From: an uncultured Methanomicrobiales archaeon | GTDB lineage: Archaea; Halobacteriota; Methanomicrobia; Methanomicrobiales; Methanospirillaceae | Assembly: GCA_903832665.1 (NCBI GenBank) | Contig: CAILCG010000014.1 | Coordinates: forward strand, 62,001-126,000 | Reading direction: 5' to 3' | Length of the DNA stretch: 64,000 nucleotides | Part shown: positions 1 through 9,602 of the stretch, piece by piece | How the letters are laid out: every line of letters starts with the position of its first letter | Numbering within the stretch: the stretch's first letter is position 1 | The notes under the pieces: generated by a model | Databases searched by the model: none | The model's input: the letters and a program-made list of their open reading frames with translations, nothing else | What the model was told of the DNA's origin: nothing | Program-made: the position numbers and the translations under genes

Positions 1-2
1 CC

Positions 3-848
3 TGGTCAAATAACGGGGAATTTTACGGGCGTAACCAGACGGACCTGGTAAAACAGATCGCCATATCACCCACAAATGAGCTGGTTGTTGCCACAACCGA
101 AAACGGGCTCAAATTTTTCACGCCGGCGCTGGATCCTATCTGGTCAGATACAAAAAATGGCAGCATTGACACCAGCATCATCATCACAAGCGATGGCTCC
201 ACAGTGATCACTTCCGGGGGAAAAAGGGTCTCTTCCCATACGAATTCCGGAAAGATCAACTGGATGAACGATGTCACCAGCGATACCATCACCAGCATGG
301 CCAGCTCGGATGACGGTTCTGTGATTGTACTGGGCAGCCAGGATGGCAAGGTAACGGCCATGGACCGGTATGGTAAGGTCCACTGGGCGTATCCCGCGGG
401 CCAATGGGTAAATTCGGTAGCGGTCTCCCGGTACGCCAGCGTTATTGCAGCCGCAGGAATTGACCAGAACCTGTATGTCCTTGATCACGGGGGAAAACTC
501 CTGGTAAAGAAGCAGATGATCTCCATCATTCATCCCCGGGCAATCGCGATAAGCGCTGACGGCACACGCATTGCAGTTGCCGATGAATATGCACTCAATG
601 GGTTATCTCTCTCGCTTGAAGAGATGACAGAACAGGTAACCCTGATCCCGAGAACAACAACACGCACCACCGTAGCCGTAACCACGGTGCCCACGATCGA
701 GACAACCATCATGGCAACACCTCCCACCCAGGTACCGGTATCACCCGGGCCGGCAACCACGACTGCCAAATCTCCCCTTGACCCGCTGATGGCAATCCTT
801 GCTGTGGGTGCAGGATTGTCGATAGTGCTGGTGAGAGGAAAATCCTGA
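3..848 (+). CDS. Beta-propeller surface protein, 5' end outside window
   Basis: The frame is open from the window edge (first full codon at base 3), so the N-terminus is missing; 281 codons remain. The visible part has repeated WD40/PQQ-like blades with motifs such as SDDGSVIVLGSQDGKV and SADGTRIAVADE. A Thr/Pro-rich stalk follows (about 190 residues in), then one hydrophobic C-terminal segment (LDPLMAILAVGAGLSIVLV) ending in a short basic tail. This build is typical of methanogen cell-surface proteins anchored by the C-terminus. The ligand is unknown. An internal ATG at 204 is not the real start because the coding pattern continues upstream. Confidence 0.8.
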   Translation, partial: WSNNGEFYGRNQTDLVKQIAISPTNELVVATTENGLKFFTPALDPIWSDTKNGSIDTSIIITSDGSTVITSGGKRVSSHTNSGKINWMNDVTSDTITSMASSDDGSVIVLGSQDGKVTAMDRYGKVHWAYPAGQWVNSVAVSRYASVIAAAGIDQNLYVLDHGGKLLVKKQMISIIHPRAIAISADGTRIAVADEYALNGLSLSLEEMTEQVTLIPRTTTRTTVAVTTVPTIETTIMATPPTQVPVSPGPATTTAKSPLDPLMAILAVGAGLSIVLVRGKS

Positions 849-873
849 TTTTTAAAAAAAGAAGAAAGCCCGT

Positions 874-2288
874 TCAGAACAGTTTGATCCGTGCCCCGCC
901 GACCCTGAAGTACCCAAACGGCATATGCACTTTCTCGCCATACGCAGTCTTGAGAATCGTAACAAACCGATCATCCTCACCTATGTGGAACTCGAACTTC
1001 CCCTCGGGGGACTTGACAGTCATGATAAATTCATGATATTCCATTGAATCCTGGTGAGTAGGTTTGTCCTTCATATCGACTGCGGTGATCTGCACATTCT
1101 CGATCCCCCGGTTCCCTTTTGTCTCCGCAAGGGCAAATTCCGGGGAGAGGGTCTCATATCTCTGGCAGTACTGGAATGCTACTGACATCTGGTGAGCCCC
1201 CTGCCCCAAAAAGCCCATACCCTCTGCCTTTGCACGCTCCGCCGCTTCCTTGTAAGCAGCATTGAGCATGTCAGCAGTAATCTGGGCCATAATGAGGCGG
1301 CGATCGGTCACCACGAGCGCATAGGTATCCCAGGAAGCACCCATCATCTTCATTTTACGGGCATTGCCTATCACCCCGATTACCTGTTCTCCGCCAGGCG
1401 CTGCTACGGGGGCTGCACCGGCAACGGAGCGGTTGGTGTTACCGGGGCGGCGCGAAAGGAAACGCCAACAGGCGCTCCACACCCCCCGCAGAATTTTGTG
1501 GTGTCACTGACGGGAGCTCCGCAGGCATTGCAGGTTTTCTGTACCGGTTGGGGGGGCACGGATGCAGGAACCCGGGAAGCCACGACCGGCGCACCGCAGA
1601 TTCCGCAGAATTTTTCCGTGCCGGTAACCGGACTGCCGCACGAGGAGCAGACATAGGAGCCGGGTGCCGCTGCGGGGGAAGGTTGCTCGGGAGCCGGGGC
1701 AGGCACCGCGAACTGAGGGGAAGCTGCCTGGGGCGGGTTATCCCGCACAATGGCCAAGCACTTGCTGCAATACTTATCGCCCGGCTTGATCGCGTTCCCG
1801 CAGGAATTGCAGGTCCGTGCACCGGAGGGTTGGCTCATAACCGGCGCTGGCACCGGGACCGGCGGGGGAATGGGGACCGCTGCGGGGGTTGGTATCGGAG
1901 AATATACTGGTGTGGAAGGAGCTGGGGGTATTAGCGCAGCGGCCGCAACCTGCCCGGCGCGGGCACCACAGACACCACAGAACTTCTCTGAAAGGGAGAG
2001 TGGACTTCCGCACGCACCGCAGAGAGAGGTGGTGACTGGCGGGGCAGCAACCGGTGGAGCTGCAGCCTGCAGAGGAACAACCGGCGCCCGGGGAGGCTGA
2101 ACGGGGATTGCCGGTGCGGGGGCGGGTGACGGGAGCGGTGCTCGTACCGGTGCTGCCACCGGTGCTGCTACCGGCGCATCGACAGGGACGGCACCGGCAA
2201 GGGCATCATCCAGCTGAGACGCGCCACAGTTCCGGCAGAATTTTGCTTTCGGGGCTACGGGTTTTCCACATTCAGGGCAGAAGGTCAT
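874..2288 (-). pseudogene. Five-zinc-ribbon protein with C-terminal PH-like domain, frameshifted
   Basis: The first frame (2288 down to a TAG at 1404) encodes five zinc ribbons of the form CxxC-x10-11-CxxC, separated by long Pro/Ala linkers. A second frame (open from 1482 down to 874) encodes a PH-like domain (ALVVTDRRLIMAQ core). The join falls at a run of five G (plus strand 1408-1412). One extra C on the coding strand would read ..PVQPPVAAPGGEQVIGV.. and give one protein of about 470 residues. Zinc-ribbon plus PH-like proteins are common in Methanomicrobiales; their role is unknown. A 202-residue product starting at 1482 is less likely because it would begin inside the linker. Confidence 0.7.
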
Positions 2289-2377
2289 AGTGATCAGTAA
2301 TGAGTGGTTGAACGCGGTACATTAAGAGCATTTCATTTCGTACGGGAACAATCCGTAACCGGATAAAAAAGAAAAGA

Positions 2378-3070
2378 TCAGAGATTGGCCGTTGCAATGG
2401 CAGGGGCAAATTTCCTGACCATAGCAAGGATTTGAGGGAAATTTTCATCGGTACAGTACAGAACAACGGGGCTGATGAGATCTTTCGACCGGAATACAAT
2501 ACTCCGCACGCTGCGGTACACCGAAACGTACCGCACTTCTTCCCACGCAAGTACATTGTTCTCCTGCGACATCGCAAGAAGCCCCGCTCCTGTTCCGGAC
2601 ATCGAGCCGAGCACTGCCGAACCACCGGTTGATACCCGGTCAAGGGTTCGGGGGGTTCTCCCGGCCTTGTGGGCTACTCCCTCGTCACTGATAAAAAATT
2701 CAGTCTCAAGCCCGCCGCCCGTAATCACTTGGAGCACGAGCATGATGATGAGCATCAGCACCCCAAGCCCGGCACCTATGATGAGCATAAGGATGAGCAG
2801 ATCCCATTCACCTCCCAGAATAAAGGACAGAAAACCCCCCAGAACTGCCCCGCAACCCAGCGGTATGAAAATGCATTGCAGAACAAGCCAGGGATTGGTG
2901 ATCAGCGGGATCTTCCGGCTCCATGAAATCACGCCTTCCGGTTTTCCCGTGATCTGTTCAGAGTTCACGGGTTCCGAATGAGAAATCGGGGGGGTGAGAA
3001 CTGCCCCACAGGATGTACAAAATGAATTACCTGAAGGTACATCCTTACCACACGCTTCACAGGTTACCAT
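2378..3070 (-). CDS. Zinc-ribbon membrane protein
   Basis: 230 residues. The N-terminal zinc ribbon uses Cys4, Cys7, Cys18 and Cys21. Two hydrophobic segments follow (about 61-85 and 90-115), then a soluble C-terminal domain of about 110 residues with a PH-like strand pattern (ETEFFISDEGVAHK, EEVRYVSVYRSVRSIVFRS). It lies head to tail with the other zinc-ribbon/PH protein, and the two may act in the same envelope-linked process. Start: ATG at 3070, just downstream of the DUF5611 stop. Function not known. Confidence 0.75.
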   Translation of the reverse strand: MVTCEACGKDVPSGNSFCTSCGAVLTPPISHSEPVNSEQITGKPEGVISWSRKIPLITNPWLVLQCIFIPLGCGAVLGGFLSFILGGEWDLLILMLIIGAGLGVLMLIIMLVLQVITGGGLETEFFISDEGVAHKAGRTPRTLDRVSTGGSAVLGSMSGTGAGLLAMSQENNVLAWEEVRYVSVYRSVRSIVFRSKDLISPVVLYCTDENFPQILAMVRKFAPAIATANL

Positions 3071-3077
3071 AAGAATA

Positions 3078-3398
3078 CTATTCCTCTGCCACGGAACTCT
3101 TTGCCCTCTTTATTCGCTCCTTGGAAGAGAAACCGGTGATGATATCAAGATATTTCCGGAATCGCTTGTTGGTATCAATGATCACCTCATCGCTCACGTT
3201 CACATCCGACTCGGTATCGATGATGACAGACTTTCCGTCAGCGCTCAGCGTTACATCAAGTCTCTTGAGGGCTCCGAACTTAATCCGGTATCCCTTGGCA
3301 TTCTTTTCCGGCTCAAGATCGAAACAGGCCTTAAGCTCGGTAGCAATACGGGTTTCGAGATCTTTGGTCATCCCGCGTTTGACTGGGTACTCCTGCAT
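3078..3398 (-). CDS. DUF5611 family protein
   Basis: 106 residues starting MQEYPVKRGMTKDLETRIA. The frame is open 75 codons further upstream, but that part overlaps the divergent PAC2 gene and is not protein-like, so ATG 3398 is chosen. It is a small soluble alpha/beta protein with many Lys and Asp. It resembles the methanogen-restricted family DUF5611, which has no assigned function. The divergent spacing (34 bp) from the PAC2 gene suggests a shared promoter region. Confidence 0.75.
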   Translation of the reverse strand: MQEYPVKRGMTKDLETRIATELKACFDLEPEKNAKGYRIKFGALKRLDVTLSADGKSVIIDTESDVNVSDEVIIDTNKRFRKYLDIITGFSSKERIKRAKSSVAEE

Positions 3399-3432
3399 AC
3401 TATTTTTTAGGTAGTATGTATATGTTAATCTA

Positions 3433-4230
3433 ATGACGGAAAACGCTCCAGAGTCTGAAACTGAGATGCTTTTGCGGCTCGATACCATCCATAATGACCT
3501 TGTCGAGATAAAGCCAAAAAAAGACATCAATGTCATCTCTAAACCGCTTCCCATGGACAACACATCGGTGCTGATCGGCTTTCCGGGGAGCGGGCTTGTC
3601 GGTACGATTGCCCTGCAGTACATGGTCGATCAGCTGGGTTTCGAGCAGATCGGCACCATGACTTCGAAATTTTTCCCTCCACTGGCAATGATGAACAAGG
3701 GCGTGATCAATGATCCGGTCAGGATCTATATAAAAAACGATATCGCCGCCATTGTTGCAGATATTCCCATCCACCCCATGATCTGCTACGAGACCTCGCG
3801 CGATATTATTGACTGGATCGAGCAGTTCAAACCAAAAGAGGTACTCACCATTGCCGGGATCATCACAAACGAACCCGAGAAACGTGTTTTTGGCGTTGCG
3901 ACTACGACCGAGGCGCTCAAACGGATCGAAGAACACACCCTGTTGCTGCCAATAGGAAGTATTTCCGGCATCGCATCCAGCCTGCTGACAGAATGCAAAG
4001 CCCGGGGGATCACCGCGTACGGCCTGTTGGGAGAGACCGTGAATGCCCCGGATCCGCGATCGTCGGCCGCCACTATCGAAGTGCTCAATAAACTGTATAA
4101 TCTCAGCCTCGATATGCAACCGCTGATCGACCAGGCGGTTGAGATCGAACAGAGCATGGGTAAACTCGCCGAGGAAGTGCAGCAGTCTTCTGAACAGTCA
4201 CCGAAAAAAGATCTTATCATGTACGGGTGA
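3433..4230 (+). CDS. PAC2-family proteasome assembly chaperone homologue
   Basis: 265 residues. The PAC2 core begins near residue 45 with VLIGFPGSGLVGTIALQYMVDQLG and continues through KEVLTIAGI and AYGLLGETVNAPDPRSSA. These are family hallmarks of archaeal PbaA/PAC2-like proteins, which act in proteasome assembly or related chaperoning. The C-terminus is helical, ending KKDLIMYG; such a tail could dock into a proteasome ring (inference). DUF473 follows with overlapping ends (GTG 4227 or ATG 4236). A second PAC2 gene lies at 46426-47178. Confidence 0.85.
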   Translation: MTENAPESETEMLLRLDTIHNDLVEIKPKKDINVISKPLPMDNTSVLIGFPGSGLVGTIALQYMVDQLGFEQIGTMTSKFFPPLAMMNKGVINDPVRIYIKNDIAAIVADIPIHPMICYETSRDIIDWIEQFKPKEVLTIAGIITNEPEKRVFGVATTTEALKRIEEHTLLLPIGSISGIASSLLTECKARGITAYGLLGETVNAPDPRSSAATIEVLNKLYNLSLDMQPLIDQAVEIEQSMGKLAEEVQQSSEQSPKKDLIMYG

Positions 4231-4235
4231 TCCTG

Positions 4236-4634
4236 ATGAGATGTCCCGCACTAACCGGAATTTCACCGGAGATTATCAAAGATCTCAAGGGGGGAAGACC
4301 CCGCACCATCGAGCTGCAGAGTGCCCATAATATTGTGACCATCGCCGAACTGGAACCAGGTCCGGAAGCCCATATGTTCATGACCTCGGTCGATCTCGCG
4401 GACTTAAGCCCCGGTGATACCGGGATCTGTGTCTATGTCCTCTCGACAGCGATCTCGATGAAGCGGATCGTAGAATTCAACCATGGCTCGTATTACGAAG
4501 AACGGGAACGCATGTCTGCCCGGGTGCAGGTCAAATATTGTGCATCATCCGTCATCAAGGAAGTATTCCATGAAGGACTCATGCTGCCCACGGAAGTGGA
4601 AGTGCTCAAGTCATCCTGCTATCATGCGGGCTGA
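4236..4634 (+). CDS. DUF473 family protein
   Basis: About 132 residues from ATG 4236 (MRCPALTGISPEIIKDL); a GTG at 4227 would add three residues and overlap the previous stop. The sequence fits DUF473, a methanogen-associated family with the ..GRPRTIELQSAHNIVTI.. and ..DLSPGDTGICVYVLS.. blocks. It looks like a compact beta-rich domain and has no membrane segment. Translational coupling to the upstream PAC2 gene is likely. Function unknown. Confidence 0.8.
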   Translation: MRCPALTGISPEIIKDLKGGRPRTIELQSAHNIVTIAELEPGPEAHMFMTSVDLADLSPGDTGICVYVLSTAISMKRIVEFNHGSYYEERERMSARVQVKYCASSVIKEVFHEGLMLPTEVEVLKSSCYHAG

Positions 4635-4961
4635 ACAACCAGAGTTTTTGACCCTTCCCTCAGTCTTTTTTTTTCGAACGGAACGTCCATTTGAGTAAGT
4701 TTTGGGTTTTGCCTGAATATCCTCAACCTTCAGTTCCGTTATTGTATTATGCTCTGCCCGGGGTAATTCATCCAATCTCCTTCCTGCGATGCCAGCAACC
4801 GGAACCAGGAAAAATGTAACGCGGTAAGTCCCAGATTGCGCCATACCAATATCGGAAGAAAAAGAATTTTTTGGTAGGTTCGGCATCATTAACTTGAATA
4901 ACGGCAAGTACCGGATAAATGGTACCTGCAGGACGGGTTGTGTGATGGTTAGGATAATGCT

Positions 4962-5917
4962 ATGAACGCGATTGAGGTCTCGCACCTCACCAAGCACTTC
5001 GGGAAGCTGGTTGCTCTAGAGGATGTTACCTTCTCGGTTACTCAGGGAGAGACCTTCGGGTTCCTCGGCCCCAATGGTGCGGGGAAAACAACCACAATTC
5101 GTATCCTGACCGGCATCACGGTCCCCACCGGGGGAGAGGCGAAAATTTTCGGAAAAGATATTGTCAAAGAGACGATTGCTGCGCGAAAACAGATGGGTAT
5201 CGTTCACGAGACGTCGAACATCTATACCGATCTCACCGCATGGCAGAACCTGATGTTCACGGCGGAACTCTATGATATCCGGAGGAGGGCTGAGCGGGAG
5301 AAGCGGGGCCGGGAACTCCTCGAGCTCTTCAGCCTGTGGGAGCGGAAGGATGACCGGACGAACGGGTTTTCCAAGGGAATGAAACGGAGGCTTACGCTCG
5401 CGATGGGACTCATAAACGATCCCCGCCTCGTCTTTCTCGATGAGCCAACCTCAGGTCTCGATGTCCAGAGCAACCTGATCATCCGTGACGTGATCCGTGA
5501 CCTGAATGAGAGGGGCGTGACGGTCTTTCTGACGACCCATAATATTGAGGAGGCAGACCTTACCTGCGACCGGGTCGCGATCATCAACCGGGGCAAAGTC
5601 GCCGCGATAGACTCTCCCGAGAAACTGAAAAAAACGATACTGAGTGTCCAGTCGGTCGAGATCGCACTCGACCCGGTCCCCCACCAGTGGGAAGAAGGCC
5701 TTGGGGATATTCCAACAGTGAGTGAAGTGCAGAAACTCGGGGACAAGTTCAGGCTGCCGAAGACCCCCCGACCGTTATCGCCGGCGTTATGGCATATGCT
5801 GAGAGGGAACATACAAGGGTGATCAGCGTGAACACGTTCGGCCCGAGCCTTGAAGACGTGTTCATAAAACTGACGGGCCTTGAGATCCGGCACCACGGGG
5901 TGAAGACCGTTGACTGA
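4962..5917 (+). pseudogene. ABC-2 type transporter ATP-binding protein, frameshifted near C-terminus
   Basis: Walker A GPNGAGKTT is at residues 36-44, a signature-like FSKGMKRRL replaces LSGGQ, Walker B is RLVFLDEPTSGLD, and the H-loop is TTHN. The first frame ends at 5822 after a non-homologous tail. The other frame continues the family C-terminus (VIAGVMAYAEREHTRVISV, then FGPSLEDVFIKLTG) to a TGA at 5915-5917, overlapping the permease start. The switch is at a run of six C (5764-5769); a seventh C restores ..LPKTPPTVIAGV... The ATPase core is intact, so even the short product could fold. Confidence 0.85.
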
Positions 5918-6671
5918 ACAGGGAGCATGGTTCCGACAGTTCCGGGCCGAGTTGATCGCGGCATGGGCGATTGCCAAGAAAGACAGCATTATCTATTACC
6001 TCAAGCCCAACATCATCGTCTCGGGTATGCTCTTCCCGCTCTTCATGTTCCTAGCATTTGCAGTCAGGAGACCCGGCGAATCCTCGGTCATGATACCGGG
6101 CCTGATCGCGATCACGATCCTCTTCTCTGCCTCTTCCATCGAGCCGGTCTCTATCCCCATTGAGCGGCGGATGAAGACATTTGACCGCCTCATCTCGGCA
6201 CCGGTCTCCCTGCATGCGATTGTCCTTGGAGAGAGCCTGAGCGGATTCCTGTACAGTCTCGGGATTGCGTTCGTCCCGTTCATCGCAGGAATCATCATCT
6301 TCGGGACCCCGGTCCTCAATGCTGCCCCGCTCATCATCGGGGTCCTGCTGACATCGTTCTGTTTTGCCACTATGGGGACCCTCTTTGCTTCGTACCCGAC
6401 CGAGAGCCCTGGTGACATCATGTCGATGCTCAACGTAGTCCGGCTCCCGCTGATCTTCATCTCGGGAATTTTCATTCCCCTTGAGTCGATTCCTTCGTAT
6501 GGGCATTTCCTGGTATACCTTTCGCCACTCACGTATGGAAACGACCTCATCCACGCAGCCTATTCCGGCACCACGTACTTCAACCCCTTCGTTGACATCG
6601 CGATGCTGATCGTGTTCATTCTCATCTTCCAGTTCGCGGCAAACCGGTTATACAAAAAGTTCAATGAATAG
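5910..6671 (+). CDS. ABC-2 type transporter permease
   Basis: 253 residues with six predicted membrane segments, in the ABC-2 permease layout (SIIYYLKPNIIVSGMLFPLFMFLAF, then PLIFISGIFIPLESIPSYG). It starts with TTG at 5910, overlapping the end of the restored ATPase frame by 8 bp, so the two are translationally coupled and form one exporter. The substrate cannot be read from sequence; related pairs export drugs, lipids or polysaccharide. The overlap is independent evidence that the ATPase originally ended at 5917. Confidence 0.85.
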   Translation: MTEQGAWFRQFRAELIAAWAIAKKDSIIYYLKPNIIVSGMLFPLFMFLAFAVRRPGESSVMIPGLIAITILFSASSIEPVSIPIERRMKTFDRLISAPVSLHAIVLGESLSGFLYSLGIAFVPFIAGIIIFGTPVLNAAPLIIGVLLTSFCFATMGTLFASYPTESPGDIMSMLNVVRLPLIFISGIFIPLESIPSYGHFLVYLSPLTYGNDLIHAAYSGTTYFNPFVDIAMLIVFILIFQFAANRLYKKFNE

Positions 6672-7260
6672 CGCCAAGGGTTAAGTTCAGGCACACCTGT
6701 GCTCAGACAAGTGTAATGTCGGCTGCTGGAAACCGGAAGTTATGCGAGCCCGACTTTCCGGTCCGCGCCATCCAATATTTTTTTTCGTGGGTTAATTGCG
6801 ATACCGGATTTTTTTTAGATACGAAAAATAATTCGTTTTTTGCATCAGACTCCGGATCGAGATTTTCAATCGCGATCCAGAGGTGTCAGTTACGTAACCG
6901 TGGCACGGATAATTATCCGCGGCGCGGATGTACAACTGAGACCATATTTTTTTCTACGGTGTGGCCATTTTGAGCGGATCGCGTTTTCTCCGGAAAAATC
7001 GCAGCTCGTGCAGAATCGAAAAATTTTCAATCGCGATCGCGGTACCGGTTTTTTATTTTCAACCGATCCTTGGATACTCATCACGATTTCCGGAAAGCCG
7101 GATAACGGATCAACAATACCTGTGCAAAATCCTACCGGCTTTTTGCATTCCGGACAAAATCCCGATCCCGGGCCTCAAACAACCGGGTCAACATGAAGCG
7201 ACCAGGCAATCCGATATCAGGGGAAATTATTCCCGAATCTGATTAAATGAAAAAAAGTGT
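6672..7260. other. Non-coding region with repeats
   Basis: No convincing gene in 589 bp; short open frames here have no protein-like composition. It contains two copies of a 16-bp direct repeat, attttcaatcgcgatc (6862-6877 and 7024-7039), and a nested inverted-repeat element (6856-6975) that recurs near 54.3 kb. T-rich tracts follow the permease stop and may act as terminators. Confidence 0.7.
6856..6975. repeat. Dispersed nested-palindrome element, copy 1
   Basis: An outer inverted repeat (tgtcagtt at 6884-6891, aactgaga at 6934-6941) encloses a perfect 14-bp palindrome, cggataattatccg, at 6906-6919. The same layout, with 22 bp between left arm and centre, is seen at 54330-54388. Sequence similarity runs further on both sides. 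It could be a MITE, a protein-binding site or a folded RNA. Confidence 0.65.
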
Positions 7261-8514
7261 TTACGGTTCCCGCAATACGATAAACCCTACACCAACAGCA
7301 CCAAGAATTGCAAAGACACTTACCGGTGATGTCGGGGTCGCACTCGGCCACGGTTTTGGGACATTTTTCGTGGACTTTACGGTAGTTTTCACCGTTGACA
7401 CAGTTGTCCGGGGAGCCGTGGTCGTAATGGTAGTCACGTCCGGAGTAAGAACAAGAGAGGCTATTACCGAGGAAGTTTTTCCGGCAGTGACCGTAACGCT
7501 CTCCGAATAGTCATTGTATCCCGCACTTCGAATAAGGACCGTGTAGGTGGTGGGGGTAAGATTATCGAGCGTCATGGGGGTATACCCCTGGAAAACGCTG
7601 TTCAGGAATATCTTTGAGGTTGAGGGGGATGCTTTGACGCAGATGCTGCCATTGGCTGCGGCGGCCGAAGTGACAGTGAAACTTAATCCGCAGACCGCTT
7701 CCGTGCTGGGATTTATCACGCAAACTTGGTAATCACCAGGAAATTGGTTAGTCAAATCGAACGTCCCTGAAATTGTTGTTGATGACAAGGAACTTACTGT
7801 GCCGTATATATCATTATAACCGGCTCGTTTCAAGCGAATTGTTGCAGAAGTCAGGAAGTTGGTACCGCTAAGACTGGTAATCGAAGCGGTCGTATTGGTA
7901 ACGGCACTGGTTGGGAGGACTGATGATAAAGTGACTGTACTTGAAGAGGATCGTATCTCAAAACCACTTGACAGGCTACCCGATTGGCCATCCGCATTCG
8001 TGACAATAACATCCCAATAGCCGGCAGGTTTTCCCGCGATAGGAAATGAACAGGTCAGTTGAGTTGCTGATGCAGAACTGATGGTTCCGGTGATATTAGT
8101 TTGCCCAGATTTCGCCAATACCACCGTTGCACCGGAAGTTGAGAAACCGGAGCCGTAGATTATAACGTTATTGACACTGGTGGTGTTGTAGCCATATGTG
8201 GGAGAGCTGCTGGAGACAACTGGAGCCACGATAACTGCCGTCATAGTCAGGGACACTATACTGGTTGAATTATCTGATACCACCACATTTGACTGAGTTA
8301 TGTCCTGATACCCACTTTTCTGCAACAATATCGTATGCGATCCCGCCGGTACATTTTCAATAGTAGACTGGGTCACACTGCCTGTGCTTGAACTATCGAG
8401 TATTATCACTGCTCCGGAGGGGATGGAACTGACAGATATATTTCCTACCGCCGATACTGCTGCCGGAAGAAGCAGGAGAACCAAGATACATATTACCAGA
8501 GTAAATTTTTTCAT
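7261..8514 (-). CDS. Secreted PEGA/IPT-domain surface protein with C-terminal anchor
   Basis: 417 residues. An N-terminal signal peptide (MKKFTLVICILVLLLLPAAVSA) is followed by a PEGA domain (about 25-93: SSIPSGAVIILD, KSGYQD). Two IPT/TIG-like Ig folds come next (GSGFSTSGATVVL, GTNFLTSATIRLKRAGYNDI), then a second PEGA domain (about 292-358), a Thr-rich stalk and a C-terminal membrane helix (FAILGAVGVGFIVL). Acts outside the cell, probably as a structural or adhesion component. It is a single transcription unit with about 250 bp of AT-rich upstream DNA. The partner is unknown. Confidence 0.85.
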   Translation of the reverse strand: MKKFTLVICILVLLLLPAAVSAVGNISVSSIPSGAVIILDSSSTGSVTQSTIENVPAGSHTILLQKSGYQDITQSNVVVSDNSTSIVSLTMTAVIVAPVVSSSSPTYGYNTTSVNNVIIYGSGFSTSGATVVLAKSGQTNITGTISSASATQLTCSFPIAGKPAGYWDVIVTNADGQSGSLSSGFEIRSSSSTVTLSSVLPTSAVTNTTASITSLSGTNFLTSATIRLKRAGYNDIYGTVSSLSSTTISGTFDLTNQFPGDYQVCVINPSTEAVCGLSFTVTSAAAANGSICVKASPSTSKIFLNSVFQGYTPMTLDNLTPTTYTVLIRSAGYNDYSESVTVTAGKTSSVIASLVLTPDVTTITTTAPRTTVSTVKTTVKSTKNVPKPWPSATPTSPVSVFAILGAVGVGFIVLREP

Positions 8515-8769
8515 ATCAAACTTCCCGATCGTTCTAATGAATTGAAGTATTTCACCGCATCATTTGATAAATTTTATTAAATCATTTTTTGGCGAATAAA
8601 TATAATTACCCCGTTATCTCAAACCATTTTTCCCTGGATTGTAAAAGCAAATCATAACATTTTTTCGTGGACAATGCCTCAGCTCCAAACCCGTTAGTTC
8701 GTCATGAGATCAGGTATTATATACCCCCGGATTAAATGTGACTGTACCCGGAACTAACAGGACATTCGC

Positions 8770-9051
8770 ATGCTTGAACAATGTAAAAAATACGGACCAA
8801 AGGAATGGGCACAGATTGTTTTTATGATCCTGATCCTCTGTGCCGGGGGTTACCTGATCATCTACAGCGTCTACATGATGACCGCGTTCAATAATCCCAG
8901 CCTGTTCATGTTCGCCATCGCCATGTTTGGCGTGGGGTGCACTGCGATCTGGTTTGGGATCAGCCACGTGGAAATAGTCTCTACAGAAGAACAGCTCGTG
9001 AGGATCACCGAACGGCTGGACAGGATCATCGAGAAAATTGAGAAAGAATAA
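8770..9051 (+). CDS. Small two-helix membrane protein
   Basis: 93 residues. Two hydrophobic segments (about 14-36 and 43-64) are followed by an amphipathic, charged tail (EEQLVRITERLDRIIEKIEKE) likely to form a coiled coil. No recognised family. It stands alone between the PEGA/IPT protein and tRNA-Arg. The composition and codon use are protein-like and match its neighbours. Confidence 0.65.
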   Translation: MLEQCKKYGPKEWAQIVFMILILCAGGYLIIYSVYMMTAFNNPSLFMFAIAMFGVGCTAIWFGISHVEIVSTEEQLVRITERLDRIIEKIEKE

Positions 9052-9130
9052 TCCTTTTTGTTTCCCGGTTTTTCAGCAGATCATGAATCATATTAATTAT
9101 CCTGTAGCACGTAGTTATCAGGCATCAAGT

Positions 9131-9205
9131 GGGCTTGTGGCTTAGCTTGGACATAGCGCCGGGCTTCTAACCCGGATGTCGGGGGTTCAAATCCCTCCAA
9201 GCCCG
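9131..9205 (+). tRNA. tRNA-Arg (UCU)
   Basis: Acceptor stem gggcttg/caagccc pairs fully, with discriminator G at 9205. Anticodon stem ccggg/cccgg encloses loop cttctaa, giving anticodon TCT. The T arm contains ggttcaaatcc. No intron. CCA is not encoded. Confidence 0.95.
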
Positions 9206-9602
9206 TTTACCTTTTCTCATTGTATGAGATACATAATGCAATTGCTTTCTTAAAAAGCCAGAAATTTTTTCATTATCCAAAATATGGACGCACCTATAGA
9301 GATCATTTTGGTCCACAAAAAAATGGGTATTTTCGCCGAAATTTCCCAATTGTTTCACACATATGGTCACAATAAATTTTAGACCGATGTAACAGAAAAC
9401 AAAATATCAAAGATGTAAGATACGGAAATCCCCATACAAAATCTTTCCCGGTGTAAATTGAAATGGCCTACTACGACACAAGCCTCTGTCCAAGGTCCAT
9501 TGAGAGCACGTCAACAAGTCATCGCAGGTTCTAGAACCTAAGGATACCGGTTGAAATACAAGAGAAATAAATTATTCCGCTAAAAACAACGAAAAAAGAA
9601 AA
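9206..9602. other. Intergenic region with no gene
   Basis: 397 bp between tRNA-Arg and the end of the RNA polymerase operon. The only open frame (reverse, 9167-9370) is a translation of the tRNA and its flank. A perfect 14-bp palindrome, aggttctagaacct, lies at 9526-9539, about 65 bp downstream of the nusA stop. The usual downstream genes rps12 and rps7 are absent here. Confidence 0.6.

Noticed and set aside
9167-9370. Reverse open frame of 67 codons ending WRDLNPRHPG
   Set aside because: It is the complement of tRNA-Arg and its flank; this peptide ending is the usual translation of a tRNA gene.
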